Part shown: positions 20,327 to 28,682 of the stretch, piece by piece
Position numbering within the stretch: position 1 is the stretch's first letter
How the letters are laid out: every line of letters begins with the position of its first letter
Assembly (NCBI GenBank): GCA_963734865.1
Contig: CAVTIV010000019.1
Location: forward strand, 1,054,001 to 1,118,000
DNA from: CBDCUW01 sp963734865
GTDB taxonomy: Bacteria; Planctomycetota; Planctomycetia; Pirellulales; Pirellulaceae
DNA: 64,000 nt
Reading direction: 5' to 3'
Position numbers and translations under genes: made by a program
The notes under the pieces: generated by a model
The model's database searches: none
What the model was told of the DNA's origin: nothing
The model's input: the letters and a program-made list of their open reading frames with translations, nothing else

Positions 20327-21079
20327 ATGGTCGACGGAAACTCGGATCGAATGTCAAGCTTGCCCTGGCTGCTGGGATCGCTGGCACTGATCTTGTTGAC
20401 CGTCGCGACCGGCATTGGCGGTTTGCCGAGTGGGGCATTTCGCGAGGACGGGACGCCCGTGCCTGCTGACGCTTCGCCTCCAGGCAAACCGGAATCGGGC
20501 GCGATCTCGACCGACACGATCGGATCACGGGCCGGCGACGGGACTCGCTTTGTGACCACGATTCGCCGCCCATCTGGTCCTCCTTTGATTGAACTCTCGC
20601 AAGCAGATCGTCAAGGACACGTTGGCCGGGTGGCCTGTTCGACATGTCACAGCGTTCGCAGTCCGGATTACGCCAACCGCACGCCAGCCGACCTCGACCA
20701 GTTCCATCAGCAGTTGCCGCTGTCGCATGGCAATATTGCCTGTTATGGCTGCCACAACCCGAGCAATGCCGACACGCTACGGCTCGCCGACTCGACCACG
20801 GTTGAGTACTCCGACGTGATGACATTGTGTGGGCAGTGCCACGGTCCCCAGGCGCGCGACTACCAGCATGGCGCGCACGGCGGCATGAACGGTTATTGGG
20901 ACTTGAGTCGCGGACCGCGAATTCGCAACAACTGTATCGATTGTCACGACCCACACGTCCCCAAGTTTCCTTCGATGCAGCCGACGTTCAAGCCACGGGA
21001 TCGGTTTCTCGAACCGCCGAAGTCGCATGCTGGCACGCCGCAGGACCAGTTCTCCGTCAGTGAGGCCGATGGTGAGTGA
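20327..21079 (+). CDS. membrane-anchored tetraheme c-type cytochrome
   Basis: The 250-residue protein from the ATG at 20327 (ATG 20351 also possible) has an N-terminal anchor (LPWLLGSLALILLTVATG). Four CXXCH heme sites follow: CSTCH, CYGCH, CGQCH and CIDCH. The periplasmic domain, rich in Arg and His, resembles multiheme electron carriers of respiratory complexes. Its stop overlaps the start of the iron-sulfur gene by 11 bases, so the two are coupled. It probably connects the FeS/NrfD pair with a periplasmic oxidoreductase or acceptor. Confidence 0.85.
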   Translation: MVDGNSDRMSSLPWLLGSLALILLTVATGIGGLPSGAFREDGTPVPADASPPGKPESGAISTDTIGSRAGDGTRFVTTIRRPSGPPLIELSQADRQGHVGRVACSTCHSVRSPDYANRTPADLDQFHQQLPLSHGNIACYGCHNPSNADTLRLADSTTVEYSDVMTLCGQCHGPQARDYQHGAHGGMNGYWDLSRGPRIRNNCIDCHDPHVPKFPSMQPTFKPRDRFLEPPKSHAGTPQDQFSVSEADGE

Positions 21080-22013
21080 TCCGCAACCTACGAGCAAGAA
21101 TTCTCATTCGCTGCCGGTGGTGTCGCGACGCACGGCGGTCAAGGGAGGATTTGCGACCTTGGGCGCCGCCGCGTTTGTCGCTGCGGTTTCGCCGCTTCGC
21201 AGGGCGGCCGAGGAAACATCGGCAGCAGAATTCTTGCAACAGCATTACCAGGAATTGTCGGACGAAGACAAACGCGAGGTGATCGCGAGACTCGAGGCCG
21301 AAACAAAAACGGAATACGGCGCCGAGGTCACGATCGCGGATGACCGACCAATCCCGGGAACGAAATTCGTGTATGCGATCAACCTGAGCCTCTGCAACGG
21401 CAATGGCAAATGCGTGGAGGCTTGCAACAGGGAGAACAATCACGACCGCCCGACCAAACAGTCCTATATCCGTGTGCTGGAGATGCCCATCGGCACGATG
21501 GACATGGAGCACGGCAATATGACCTACACGCACGCGGTTCCTGAAGAGGGCAAGTTCTACCTGCCGGTGCAATGCCAGCAGTGCGACGAACCGCCATGTG
21601 TCGATGTTTGTCCGGTTCAGGCGACTTGGAAAGAGGAAGATGGCATCGTCGTGGTCGACTACAACTGGTGCATCGGATGCCGTTATTGCGAAGCGGCCTG
21701 CCCCTATCACGCACGTCGTTTCAACTGGAAGAAGCCCGAAGTGCCGGCCGATGAGGTGAATCCCGACCAGAGCTATTTGAGCAATCGAATTCGCCCCCAG
21801 GGCGTTGTCGAAAAATGCACGTATTGTCTGCAGCGCACACGACGCGGCCGATTGCCGGCCTGCCTGGAAGCGTGTCCGACGGGGGCTCGTGTGTTCGGAA
21901 ATATCCTCGATCCGGAATCGGAGATTCGCTGGCTACTGGAAAACAAGCGAGTTTACGTGTTGAAGGAAGAGTTAGGCACGAAACCCGCGTTCTTTTATTT
22001 CTTTGACAAGTGA
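21069..22013 (+). CDS. Tat-exported 4x[4Fe-4S] electron-transfer subunit (NrfC/TtrB/HybA type)
   Basis: The 314-residue protein from the ATG at 21069 has a twin-arginine leader (VSRRTAVKGGFATLGAAAF). Cysteine clusters follow: CNGNGKCVEACN, CQQCDEPPCVDVCP, CIGCRYCEAACP, and a split set CTYCLQ with CLEACPTG. This is the usual four-cluster subunit of complex iron-sulfur molybdoenzymes and Nrf/Hmc-type quinone modules. It should pair with the NrfD-like subunit encoded 62 bases downstream. It is larger than NrfC because of a helical insert after the leader (residues about 40-75). Confidence 0.88.
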   Translation: MVSDPQPTSKNSHSLPVVSRRTAVKGGFATLGAAAFVAAVSPLRRAAEETSAAEFLQQHYQELSDEDKREVIARLEAETKTEYGAEVTIADDRPIPGTKFVYAINLSLCNGNGKCVEACNRENNHDRPTKQSYIRVLEMPIGTMDMEHGNMTYTHAVPEEGKFYLPVQCQQCDEPPCVDVCPVQATWKEEDGIVVVDYNWCIGCRYCEAACPYHARRFNWKKPEVPADEVNPDQSYLSNRIRPQGVVEKCTYCLQRTRRGRLPACLEACPTGARVFGNILDPESEIRWLLENKRVYVLKEELGTKPAFFYFFDK

Positions 22014-22075
22014 TTGATGGCTGCACGTAACCGGACCGACACGATGCCTGCTGACGCGGGTACAGGATCGAATCG

Positions 22076-23357
22076 ATGAACGACGCGTCAGTGGCAACAA
22101 AAATCCCGCGGACCTCGTCCGCGGTGATCAGCTATCCCGGGTTTCTGCGCCGATCCCTGTTGATGGCAACCGATGGTTCACTGGGCTTCTATGCCTGGAT
22201 GACGATGTTAACGGCGATCTCGCTGGTTGGGGCCAACGCTTGGGCAAATCAAGTGGCCGAGGGAATGATCCTGACCAACATGACCGATTTTGTCAGTTGG
22301 GGATTGTACATCGCCAACTTCACGTTTTGCGTGGGACTTGCCGCCGGCGGCGTGATGATGGTGATTCCCGCCTATCTGTACGACGACGAAGAAATGCACA
22401 AGGTCGTGATCATCGGCGAAGCGGTAGCGATCGCGGCGATCGTGATGTGCATGCTGAGCGTGTTGGTCGACCTCGGCCGACCCGATCGATTCTGGCACAT
22501 GATTCCGGGCATCGGCCGGTTCAATTGGCCGATGTCGATGCTGACCTGGGACATCATCGTCCTGAACGGCTACCTGTTGCTCAATCTGCACATCGTCGGT
22601 TACTTGTTGTACATGCGTTATCTGGGACGACGCCCCAATCCGAAAGTGGTATGTACCGTTTGTGTTCCTGTCGATCGTGTGGGCGATCAGCATTCACACG
22701 GTCACCGCGTTTCTGTATTGCGGGCTAGGCGGTCGTCCGTTTTGGAACACCGCGTTGTTGGCACCGCGTTTTCTCGCCTCGGCGTTTGTCAGCGGGCCGG
22801 CGTTCATCATTCTGGTGATGCGGATCCTCCGCATCACGACCCACTACACCGCTCCGACCGGGCCCGCCAGAACGCTGATCCAGATCATTCGCGTTTCGAT
22901 GGTCGTCAACCTGTTGATGTTGGCCAGCGAGATCTTCACGCTGTTTTATACCGGTGGCGCGCACAGTGCATCGGCTCGCTATCTGTTCTTTGGTGCTCAC
23001 GGTCACCACGGTTTGGTTCCCTGGATTTGGACATCCATTGCCTGCAACATCATCGGCGCCATTCTGTTCTTCATGCCTGCGGCGCTGGAGCGCGGTACCG
23101 TTCGCATTCTGGCCTGCCTGTTGTGCATCGTCGGGATCTGGATCGAAAAGGGGATGGGATTGATCATTCCCGGCTTCATCCCCTCGACGTTGCATCAGAT
23201 TGTCGAGTATTCGCCAAGTCTCATCGAGTGGAAAGTCACCGCGGGCATTCTTGCATTCGGGTTATTGGTATTGACCTTGCTGCTCAAGCTGATCGTGACC
23301 GTCTTCACCGGGCAATTGAGTGTTCCGTCCGAGCATCTAACAACTGATTCTTCCTGA
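22076..23357 (+). CDS. nrfD: NrfD/PsrC-family quinone-interacting membrane subunit, frameshifted
   Basis: The N-terminal half (FVSWGLYIANFTFCVGLAAG, VLVDLGRPDRFWHMIPG) and the C-terminal half (SGPAFIILVMRI, GIWIEKGMGLIIPGFIPS) lie in different frames. Deleting one A in the CGAAAGTGG segment near 22641-22650 joins them as RRPNPKWYVPFVFLSI, giving about 426 residues with eight to ten membrane helices. The family exchanges electrons between quinone and the iron-sulfur partner on the periplasmic side. The stop overlaps the Rrf2 start as TGATG. Because everything else is intact, a single-base sequencing insertion is likely. Confidence 0.85.
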
Positions 23358-23848
23358 TGACTCCATACGGAAGCGCGACACAGACTGCGATCGCCGCGCT
23401 CAGCCGCCTGGCTGAGGTCTACGATGAAGGTAAGACGCGTCTTTCGGCAACCGACATTGCCGAGTCTCGTGGACTGCAGCGTCCCTATGTGGCCAAAGTC
23501 CTTTCCACCCTATCGCATGTCGGAATCATCACCGGGTCTCGCGGCCCCGGAGGTGGCTTCACCTTCGCCAAACACCCCAAAGAGGTGAAGTTGTATGACG
23601 TCTACTGTCTGTTTGAACGGGAAGACAAAAGCAACGAATGCCCCTTTGGTGGTGGGATTTGCGGCGTCGGCGAGAAATGCCCGCTGCATGACAAGTTGGT
23701 CGAGGTGAAGAAAGTGATCGACAAGGTCTTGCACGATACCTCCTTTGATACTTTTCGATTAGCCTATCAACAGAACCACGGCCGAACCGCCTGGCGATTC
23801 GACCCGCACGTCGGCCCTCGAGAGTCGTATCGTGCTCCGAAACGATGA
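23357..23848 (+). CDS. Rrf2-family transcriptional regulator with Cys cluster
   Basis: The 163-residue protein has an N-terminal winged helix (YGSATQTAIAALSRLAEVY, ADIAESRGLQRPYVAKVL with ATDI in place of ADI) and the wing GITGSRGPGGGF. The cluster ECPFGGGICGVGEKCPLHD has three cysteines spaced C-X6-C-X5-C, close to the iron-sulfur ligands of IscR/NsrR-type sensors. It is translationally coupled to the NrfD gene. It may sense Fe-S status, oxygen or NO and control its own redox operon. Confidence 0.88.
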   Translation: MTPYGSATQTAIAALSRLAEVYDEGKTRLSATDIAESRGLQRPYVAKVLSTLSHVGIITGSRGPGGGFTFAKHPKEVKLYDVYCLFEREDKSNECPFGGGICGVGEKCPLHDKLVEVKKVIDKVLHDTSFDTFRLAYQQNHGRTAWRFDPHVGPRESYRAPKR

Positions 23849-23881
23849 CACACCTTGCAACTTCGCATTGACGAATCACTG

Positions 23882-26380
23882 ATGCAAAACCGCGCTGGGT
23901 ATCTGCTGTTCGTGACAGCCTTGGCGACCTTCGCGAGTGTGTCACAGGCACAGCAGATCGCACCTCCGAATGTTCTCAGCGACGATTGGAAGATCGAACT
24001 GATCGCATCCGAACCCGATTTGGTCACACCGATTGGCTGCGAATTCGATTCCGCCGGGCGATTGCTGGTGATCGAGTCTCACACGCATTTCCCGCCGGAC
24101 GACTATTCCGGTCCCCCGAACGACCGCATTTACTCGTGGGACGTGTCAGGGGATGACGCTGCTCTCGATCGTAAACGCCTGTTTTACCAGGGGGGTGTGG
24201 CGACGATGGGACTGGCCACACTTTCCGACGGTTGGGTCGCCGTCGCCACACGCAGCAACGTGACGAAGATACGAGACGCAAACGGGGATGGCATCGCCGA
24301 AGAACGTGAATTGCTTCTGACGCTCGAAACCGATGCAACCTACCCGCACAATGGACTCGCCGGAATCACGCTCGGACCCGATGGCCTGCTGTACGTCGGG
24401 CAGGGAGAAAACTTGGGCGAGCGGTACACCTTGATCGCCGCCGATGGATCGAAGCAGGTGGGCGGAGGCGAAGGTGGCAACATCTTTCGACTGCGTGTCG
24501 ATGGCAGCAAGCTGGAACGCCTCGCAACCGGGTTTTGGAATCCGTTTGGCTTGCAATTTGATTCGGCCGGTCGGCTATGGGCCGTTGGCAACGATCCCGA
24601 TGCGATGCCCCCCTGTCGCTTGCTCAACGTGATTCAGGGAGGCGACTATGGCTTTCAATTTCGCTTCGGCCGTGCCGGAACACACCCACTGCAGTCATGG
24701 AACGGCGAGTTACCTGGAACTCTGCCGATGGCTTCGGGGACCGGTGAAGCGCCGTGTGCGGTCAGGCAACATGGACAATCGCTGTGGATCACCAGTTGGG
24801 GAAGCAATCGAATCGAACGTTATCATCTGCACCCAGCCGGTGCATCATGGACGGCAACCATGGAAATTGTGGTGCAGGGGGGACCGAACTTTCGTCCCGT
24901 CGGCATGGCTGTGGCCAGCGACGGTTCCATTTACGTGACCGATTGGGTCGACCGCAGCTACCCGGTACATGGCAAGGGCCGATTGTGGCGATTGCGCCGA
25001 ACCGAGACACGAGACCCGGATGCAGCCTCGCAACCATTTCCCGCATTGACCGGGCCCGAAATGCGAGCGAAACGGTTGATCAACGACCACTCCCTTTCGG
25101 CCCAACAGCGAATGACAGCGCTTCTTGACGACGACCCCTTCATCCGACAATCCGCCACCACGGGCCTGGTGGCCAGCGGGCAGTTGCCGATGGTGCCGGA
25201 TGAGTCCACGCAGTTCCCGCGGCAGCATGTTGGGCTATTGACCGCTTGGCGTTGGCAAGAACTCAGCCATCCCGATTCGGTATCGGCTGAGCAACGAGCT
25301 CAATGGATCCGCTGGGGACTCGCTGACGCCTCGCCCGAGGTTGCCCTGGCCGCGGTGAGGTGGGCGACCGAACGGAATGCGAAACAGGAGTTGCCCGCCA
25401 TTGCCCGATTGCTCGAGCGCCCCGATATGACTGCCAAGTTGTTCGCCGCGACGATCGCTTCGATCGCCTATCTGGAAACGGGTTCTGCCGCACGTGGCGC
25501 CCATGACCCGGTGCAAGAAAAGCTGCTCTACAAATTCGCGTCGGACCGCAGGCAGCCACCGCGTCTCCGGTCCCTCGCCATCGAGATGTTGCCCGCCGAT
25601 GCCCAGCGGCCCAGCTCGCAGGAGTTACGCGAATGGATCGCGGCAGAGACAGACCGTCAGTTTGGTGGCGAGATCGTACGGCTGCTGGCGCAGCGCGGCG
25701 GTCAGGGCGATTTTCAGTTGTTGGCCAGCGTGGCGGAGGATCCATCGATGCATGTCCAAGTACGAGCCGATGCAATCGCCGGTCTCTCGCGAAACGCAAG
25801 CGAGTTTTCAGCGCTGCTAAACCAGGCCTCGTTGCCACGCCAGCCGGAGGTGATTCGCAATGAAGCACGACGCGTCCTGAAACGCGTGCGGTCGCAAGGA
25901 TCCACGGAGTATCCGTCCGCCAATGACACCGACGCGTGGAACCAATTGACGGCCGAAGGTGGTGATCGGCAAGCCGGCCGTCGCGTCTTCTTTCGGACAA
26001 CCTGTGCGAATTGTCACGCACACTCACGACGAGGTTCGGGTGTTGGTCCCGATCTTACCAACGTGGCCGGACACATGACTCGCGCCCGGTTGGTGGAATC
26101 GATTCTGCAACCCAGCCGAGAAGTCGGTCCCTTGTTCGTCAATTGGAAAGTTCTGACGGTCGACGGACGGGTGTTGACCGGAATGAAGCTCGACGCAGCG
26201 GGAGTCGGCGGAAGGGCCAGGTTCCTTGGTGCCGAGGGAGGTATCTTTGACGTTGCCCTGAACGACATTGCCAGCCAAGCACCGATGGCTGCATCGATCA
26301 TGCCCAGCGGATTGGAACAGACGATGTCGATCGAAGAGTTTCGCGACCTGGTCGCTTTCTTGCAGGATCCGATCTGGTAG
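23882..26380 (+). CDS. PVC-type membrane-bound dehydrogenase with C-terminal cytochrome c
   Basis: The 832-residue protein from the ATG at 23882 has a signal peptide (LLFVTALATFASVSQA). Residues about 25-390 form a propeller (CEFDSAGRLLVIESHTHFP, HNGLAGITLGPDGLLYVGQG, YVTDWVDRSYPVHGKGRLW). HEAT-like helices follow, then a terminal heme domain (CANCHAHSRRGSGVGPDLT) and a conserved tail (MPSGLEQTM, FRDLVAFLQDP). The family is widespread in planctomycetes; its substrates are poorly defined. It resembles the dehydrogenase part of the fusion at 13402-17998 but has no sulfatase. It follows the Rrf2 gene by 33 bases. Confidence 0.88.
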   Translation: MQNRAGYLLFVTALATFASVSQAQQIAPPNVLSDDWKIELIASEPDLVTPIGCEFDSAGRLLVIESHTHFPPDDYSGPPNDRIYSWDVSGDDAALDRKRLFYQGGVATMGLATLSDGWVAVATRSNVTKIRDANGDGIAEERELLLTLETDATYPHNGLAGITLGPDGLLYVGQGENLGERYTLIAADGSKQVGGGEGGNIFRLRVDGSKLERLATGFWNPFGLQFDSAGRLWAVGNDPDAMPPCRLLNVIQGGDYGFQFRFGRAGTHPLQSWNGELPGTLPMASGTGEAPCAVRQHGQSLWITSWGSNRIERYHLHPAGASWTATMEIVVQGGPNFRPVGMAVASDGSIYVTDWVDRSYPVHGKGRLWRLRRTETRDPDAASQPFPALTGPEMRAKRLINDHSLSAQQRMTALLDDDPFIRQSATTGLVASGQLPMVPDESTQFPRQHVGLLTAWRWQELSHPDSVSAEQRAQWIRWGLADASPEVALAAVRWATERNAKQELPAIARLLERPDMTAKLFAATIASIAYLETGSAARGAHDPVQEKLLYKFASDRRQPPRLRSLAIEMLPADAQRPSSQELREWIAAETDRQFGGEIVRLLAQRGGQGDFQLLASVAEDPSMHVQVRADAIAGLSRNASEFSALLNQASLPRQPEVIRNEARRVLKRVRSQGSTEYPSANDTDAWNQLTAEGGDRQAGRRVFFRTTCANCHAHSRRGSGVGPDLTNVAGHMTRARLVESILQPSREVGPLFVNWKVLTVDGRVLTGMKLDAAGVGGRARFLGAEGGIFDVALNDIASQAPMAASIMPSGLEQTMSIEEFRDLVAFLQDPIW

Positions 26381-26411
26381 CGATCCCGCCAAGCTCCGAA
26401 TCCACTCGCTT

Positions 26412-26427
26412 TGGCACCGATTTTGCA
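26412..26427 (+). promoter_or_regulatory. sigma54-type -24/-12 promoter of tandem USP gene
   Basis: TGGCACCGATTTTGCA matches the sigma54 consensus TGGCACG-N4-TTGCA. The invariant GG (26413-26414) and GC (26425-26426) are separated by exactly ten bases. It lies in the short spacer after the dehydrogenase gene, 67 bases upstream of the USP ATG at 26495 and in the right direction. Transcription would need an NtrC-type activator, and one is encoded at 36214. Confidence 0.7.
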
Positions 26428-26494
26428 TCTCTCCTGGCACTCCACCGAGGTCTCCAGAGGTGGTGATGAATTCAACACAATTGCATGTGATCCC

Positions 26495-27418
26495 ATGAAA
26501 ATCCTATTGGCAACCGATGGTTCGGAATGTGCGCAGGAGGCCGCTTGGTTTCTGTCGCACTTACCCCACACGGGGAAGATCGATTTGACGGTGTTGACCG
26601 TCGTTCATTTGCCTCCGGTTCGGTTTTCGCAGCCGACGAAATCGTGGATGGCGGTCTGTGTGGGGAAGGAACGGACATTGGCGGCGGAGGCATTTGACAA
26701 GGTCGAAAGGATGTTTCGCGGTGCGAATGCCGAGACTCGCCATCTGATCTGTGAAGGGAATCCTGGCGAAACGATTGTCGAGCAGGCAAGAGAAATCGAT
26801 GCCGATCTGGTCGTTCTCGGTGCGCGTGGCCATTCGGCGGTCGATCGAATGTTGCTCGGCAGCACCAGTGACTTTGTCGCCACGCACGCCGATCGATCGG
26901 TGTTGGTTGTCCGGCCGACCGGTCTCAGGAAAGAACCTGACCGCCCGCTTTACGTGGCTTTGGGCTATGACGATTCCGGGCCCTCACAAGCGGCGATCGA
27001 ACAATTCAGCGAGTTCTCATGGGGCGAACAGACCAATTTGTACGTGATCGCGGTTGTCTCCTACGTATCGGCATTCTTGAACGAAGTGCTGATCGACTCC
27101 GACCAGGCCAAGGAGGCCGCCGAGGAATCTCTTCGATTGGCAGTCGAGCAGTTGCGGGAAGTGGCACCCAAAGCCCAGGGGCACTTGGTCGAAAGCGACC
27201 ACATTGGCGAGGGCATCACCCAATTCGTCGAGGAACATCATTTCGACCTCGTCGTGATGGGAGACAGTTGCCGCAGTGCGTTGGGCCGATTGGTATTGGG
27301 CAGCGTCCCGCACTATGTGCTGCGTCATGCCCCCTGTTCGATCTGGATCGCCCGACAGCGCCAAGTCGAAGGTTCCAACAAAAACTCCGAACAAGCCGTC
27401 ACTCACGCTCCTTCGTGA
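26495..27418 (+). CDS. tandem-domain universal stress protein
   Basis: The 307-residue protein has two Usp domains. The first starts MKILLATDGSECAQEA and has the ATP-loop motif GARGHSAVDRMLLGST (G-2X-G-9X-G-S/T). The second has GYDDSGPSQAAIEQF and MGDSCRSALGRLVLGSVP, whose second glycine is replaced. The ATG at 26495 fits the family start; the frame is open upstream to 26411. Such proteins bind ATP and act in stress survival. A good sigma54-type promoter precedes it. Confidence 0.92.
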   Translation: MKILLATDGSECAQEAAWFLSHLPHTGKIDLTVLTVVHLPPVRFSQPTKSWMAVCVGKERTLAAEAFDKVERMFRGANAETRHLICEGNPGETIVEQAREIDADLVVLGARGHSAVDRMLLGSTSDFVATHADRSVLVVRPTGLRKEPDRPLYVALGYDDSGPSQAAIEQFSEFSWGEQTNLYVIAVVSYVSAFLNEVLIDSDQAKEAAEESLRLAVEQLREVAPKAQGHLVESDHIGEGITQFVEEHHFDLVVMGDSCRSALGRLVLGSVPHYVLRHAPCSIWIARQRQVEGSNKNSEQAVTHAPS

Positions 27419-27470
27419 CACACTGGCGTGGGCGGACTGGGCGACGGCGGCATTGCTAGAGGAATTCCTG

Positions 27471-28682
27471 TTACCTGGGGGCGATTCGGACTCCGTCACG
27501 GATGTTATCGCCGGGGTGAACAATGACACGGGTGTTCTCGGTGATCCCGCGGATCACTTCGGCTTGCAGGCCGTTGTTGTGGTCAATCTGGACGGATGTT
27601 TCTTTCGCGACACCGTCGCTGACGGTAAAGACGGTCCATTTTCCGGCGACTCGAAAGAGCGAGCTGGTGGGAATCTGAACAACATCTTCGCCTCGCCAGA
27701 CGACGATCCGACAGTCGACTCGGAAGTTGTCACCAAGGTTCGGTCTCGCCTCGGGCGGATCCACCAGATCGATGATCACATTGACACGTTGTTCTTCGAC
27801 ACCGAGGGCCGACAACTTTGTGAATCCGGAGGGTTCGACCAACCGCACCCGCCCGGCCAACGGCTGGTCACCGCCCCAATGTTCTAACCGGACCGCGGCA
27901 CCGGGATTGATTCGTACCGCGTCTCGTGACAGAACGTCGGCGACAATTTCCAGATCGGTGGGGTCACCGATTTCCATCAACGGGCTTCCCTCGGTGACGA
28001 CGGTCGTGCTTTCTTGGTAGATACGCAGGATACGGCCATCAATTGGCGGCTTGATCGTTAGCACCATCTCCGAATTACCGGCCGCGTCGGGATCGGTCAG
28101 CAATAGAGCAGCTTTTTCGAGGTCCAATTCGTATTCGGCGATGTCAACGGCGAATCCTGCCGCACGCGCGTCTTCGGTTCGTTGTCGAAAATCAAGTACT
28201 CTTTGTGCGAACTCTTGTTCCGACGTTGCATTGACCACTTTGAGTTGTCGAACTCGCCCCATTTCCGCCTCGGCAAAATTGACCGCGGCGTCGGCCTTGG
28301 CCAGTTCGGCCAATGCAGTCGCATGCTTTCGCTCGGCAGCCCGGACACGCGCTTTCGCCTGGGCCAGTTCTCGAGGATCGAGTAATGTCGGGTCGGTCGC
28401 TTCCATTCTCGCCAAGATCGTCTGGTCGGCCGAGACATCATCGCCAACGTCAAACGTGATCCTTAGTAATCGGCCGGTCAGCGGAGTCGAAATGATGTAA
28501 CGTTCTCGAATCCGTGTGGTCCCGTCTTCGTCGACCGTCACTTCCATCGGACCTCGGCTTGCGATCGCCGTGTCGACCAATACCGGAACCGGGCGGACAG
28601 CATAAATGATCGCTGCGATGATCACGGCCAATCCGATCATCCAGTACAAAACTCGGCGAAATCTCACAACGATGGTGTTCAC
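27471..28682 (-). CDS. HlyD-family periplasmic adaptor subunit
   Basis: The 403-residue protein has a single N-terminal membrane helix (VLYWMIGLAVIIAAIIYAV), a lipoyl-like beta domain (PLTGRLLRITFDVGDDVSA) and a coiled-coil hairpin (ELAQAKARVRAAERKHATAL). The second lipoyl half (IDGRILRIYQESTTVVTEGS) and beta-barrel segments follow. It starts four bases inside the end of the permease gene, in the order ATPase-permease-adaptor. This is a MacA-like adaptor for an ABC exporter; the substrate is unknown. Confidence 0.9.
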   Translation of the reverse strand: MNTIVVRFRRVLYWMIGLAVIIAAIIYAVRPVPVLVDTAIASRGPMEVTVDEDGTTRIRERYIISTPLTGRLLRITFDVGDDVSADQTILARMEATDPTLLDPRELAQAKARVRAAERKHATALAELAKADAAVNFAEAEMGRVRQLKVVNATSEQEFAQRVLDFRQRTEDARAAGFAVDIAEYELDLEKAALLLTDPDAAGNSEMVLTIKPPIDGRILRIYQESTTVVTEGSPLMEIGDPTDLEIVADVLSRDAVRINPGAAVRLEHWGGDQPLAGRVRLVEPSGFTKLSALGVEEQRVNVIIDLVDPPEARPNLGDNFRVDCRIVVWRGEDVVQIPTSSLFRVAGKWTVFTVSDGVAKETSVQIDHNNGLQAEVIRGITENTRVIVHPGDNIRDGVRIAPR

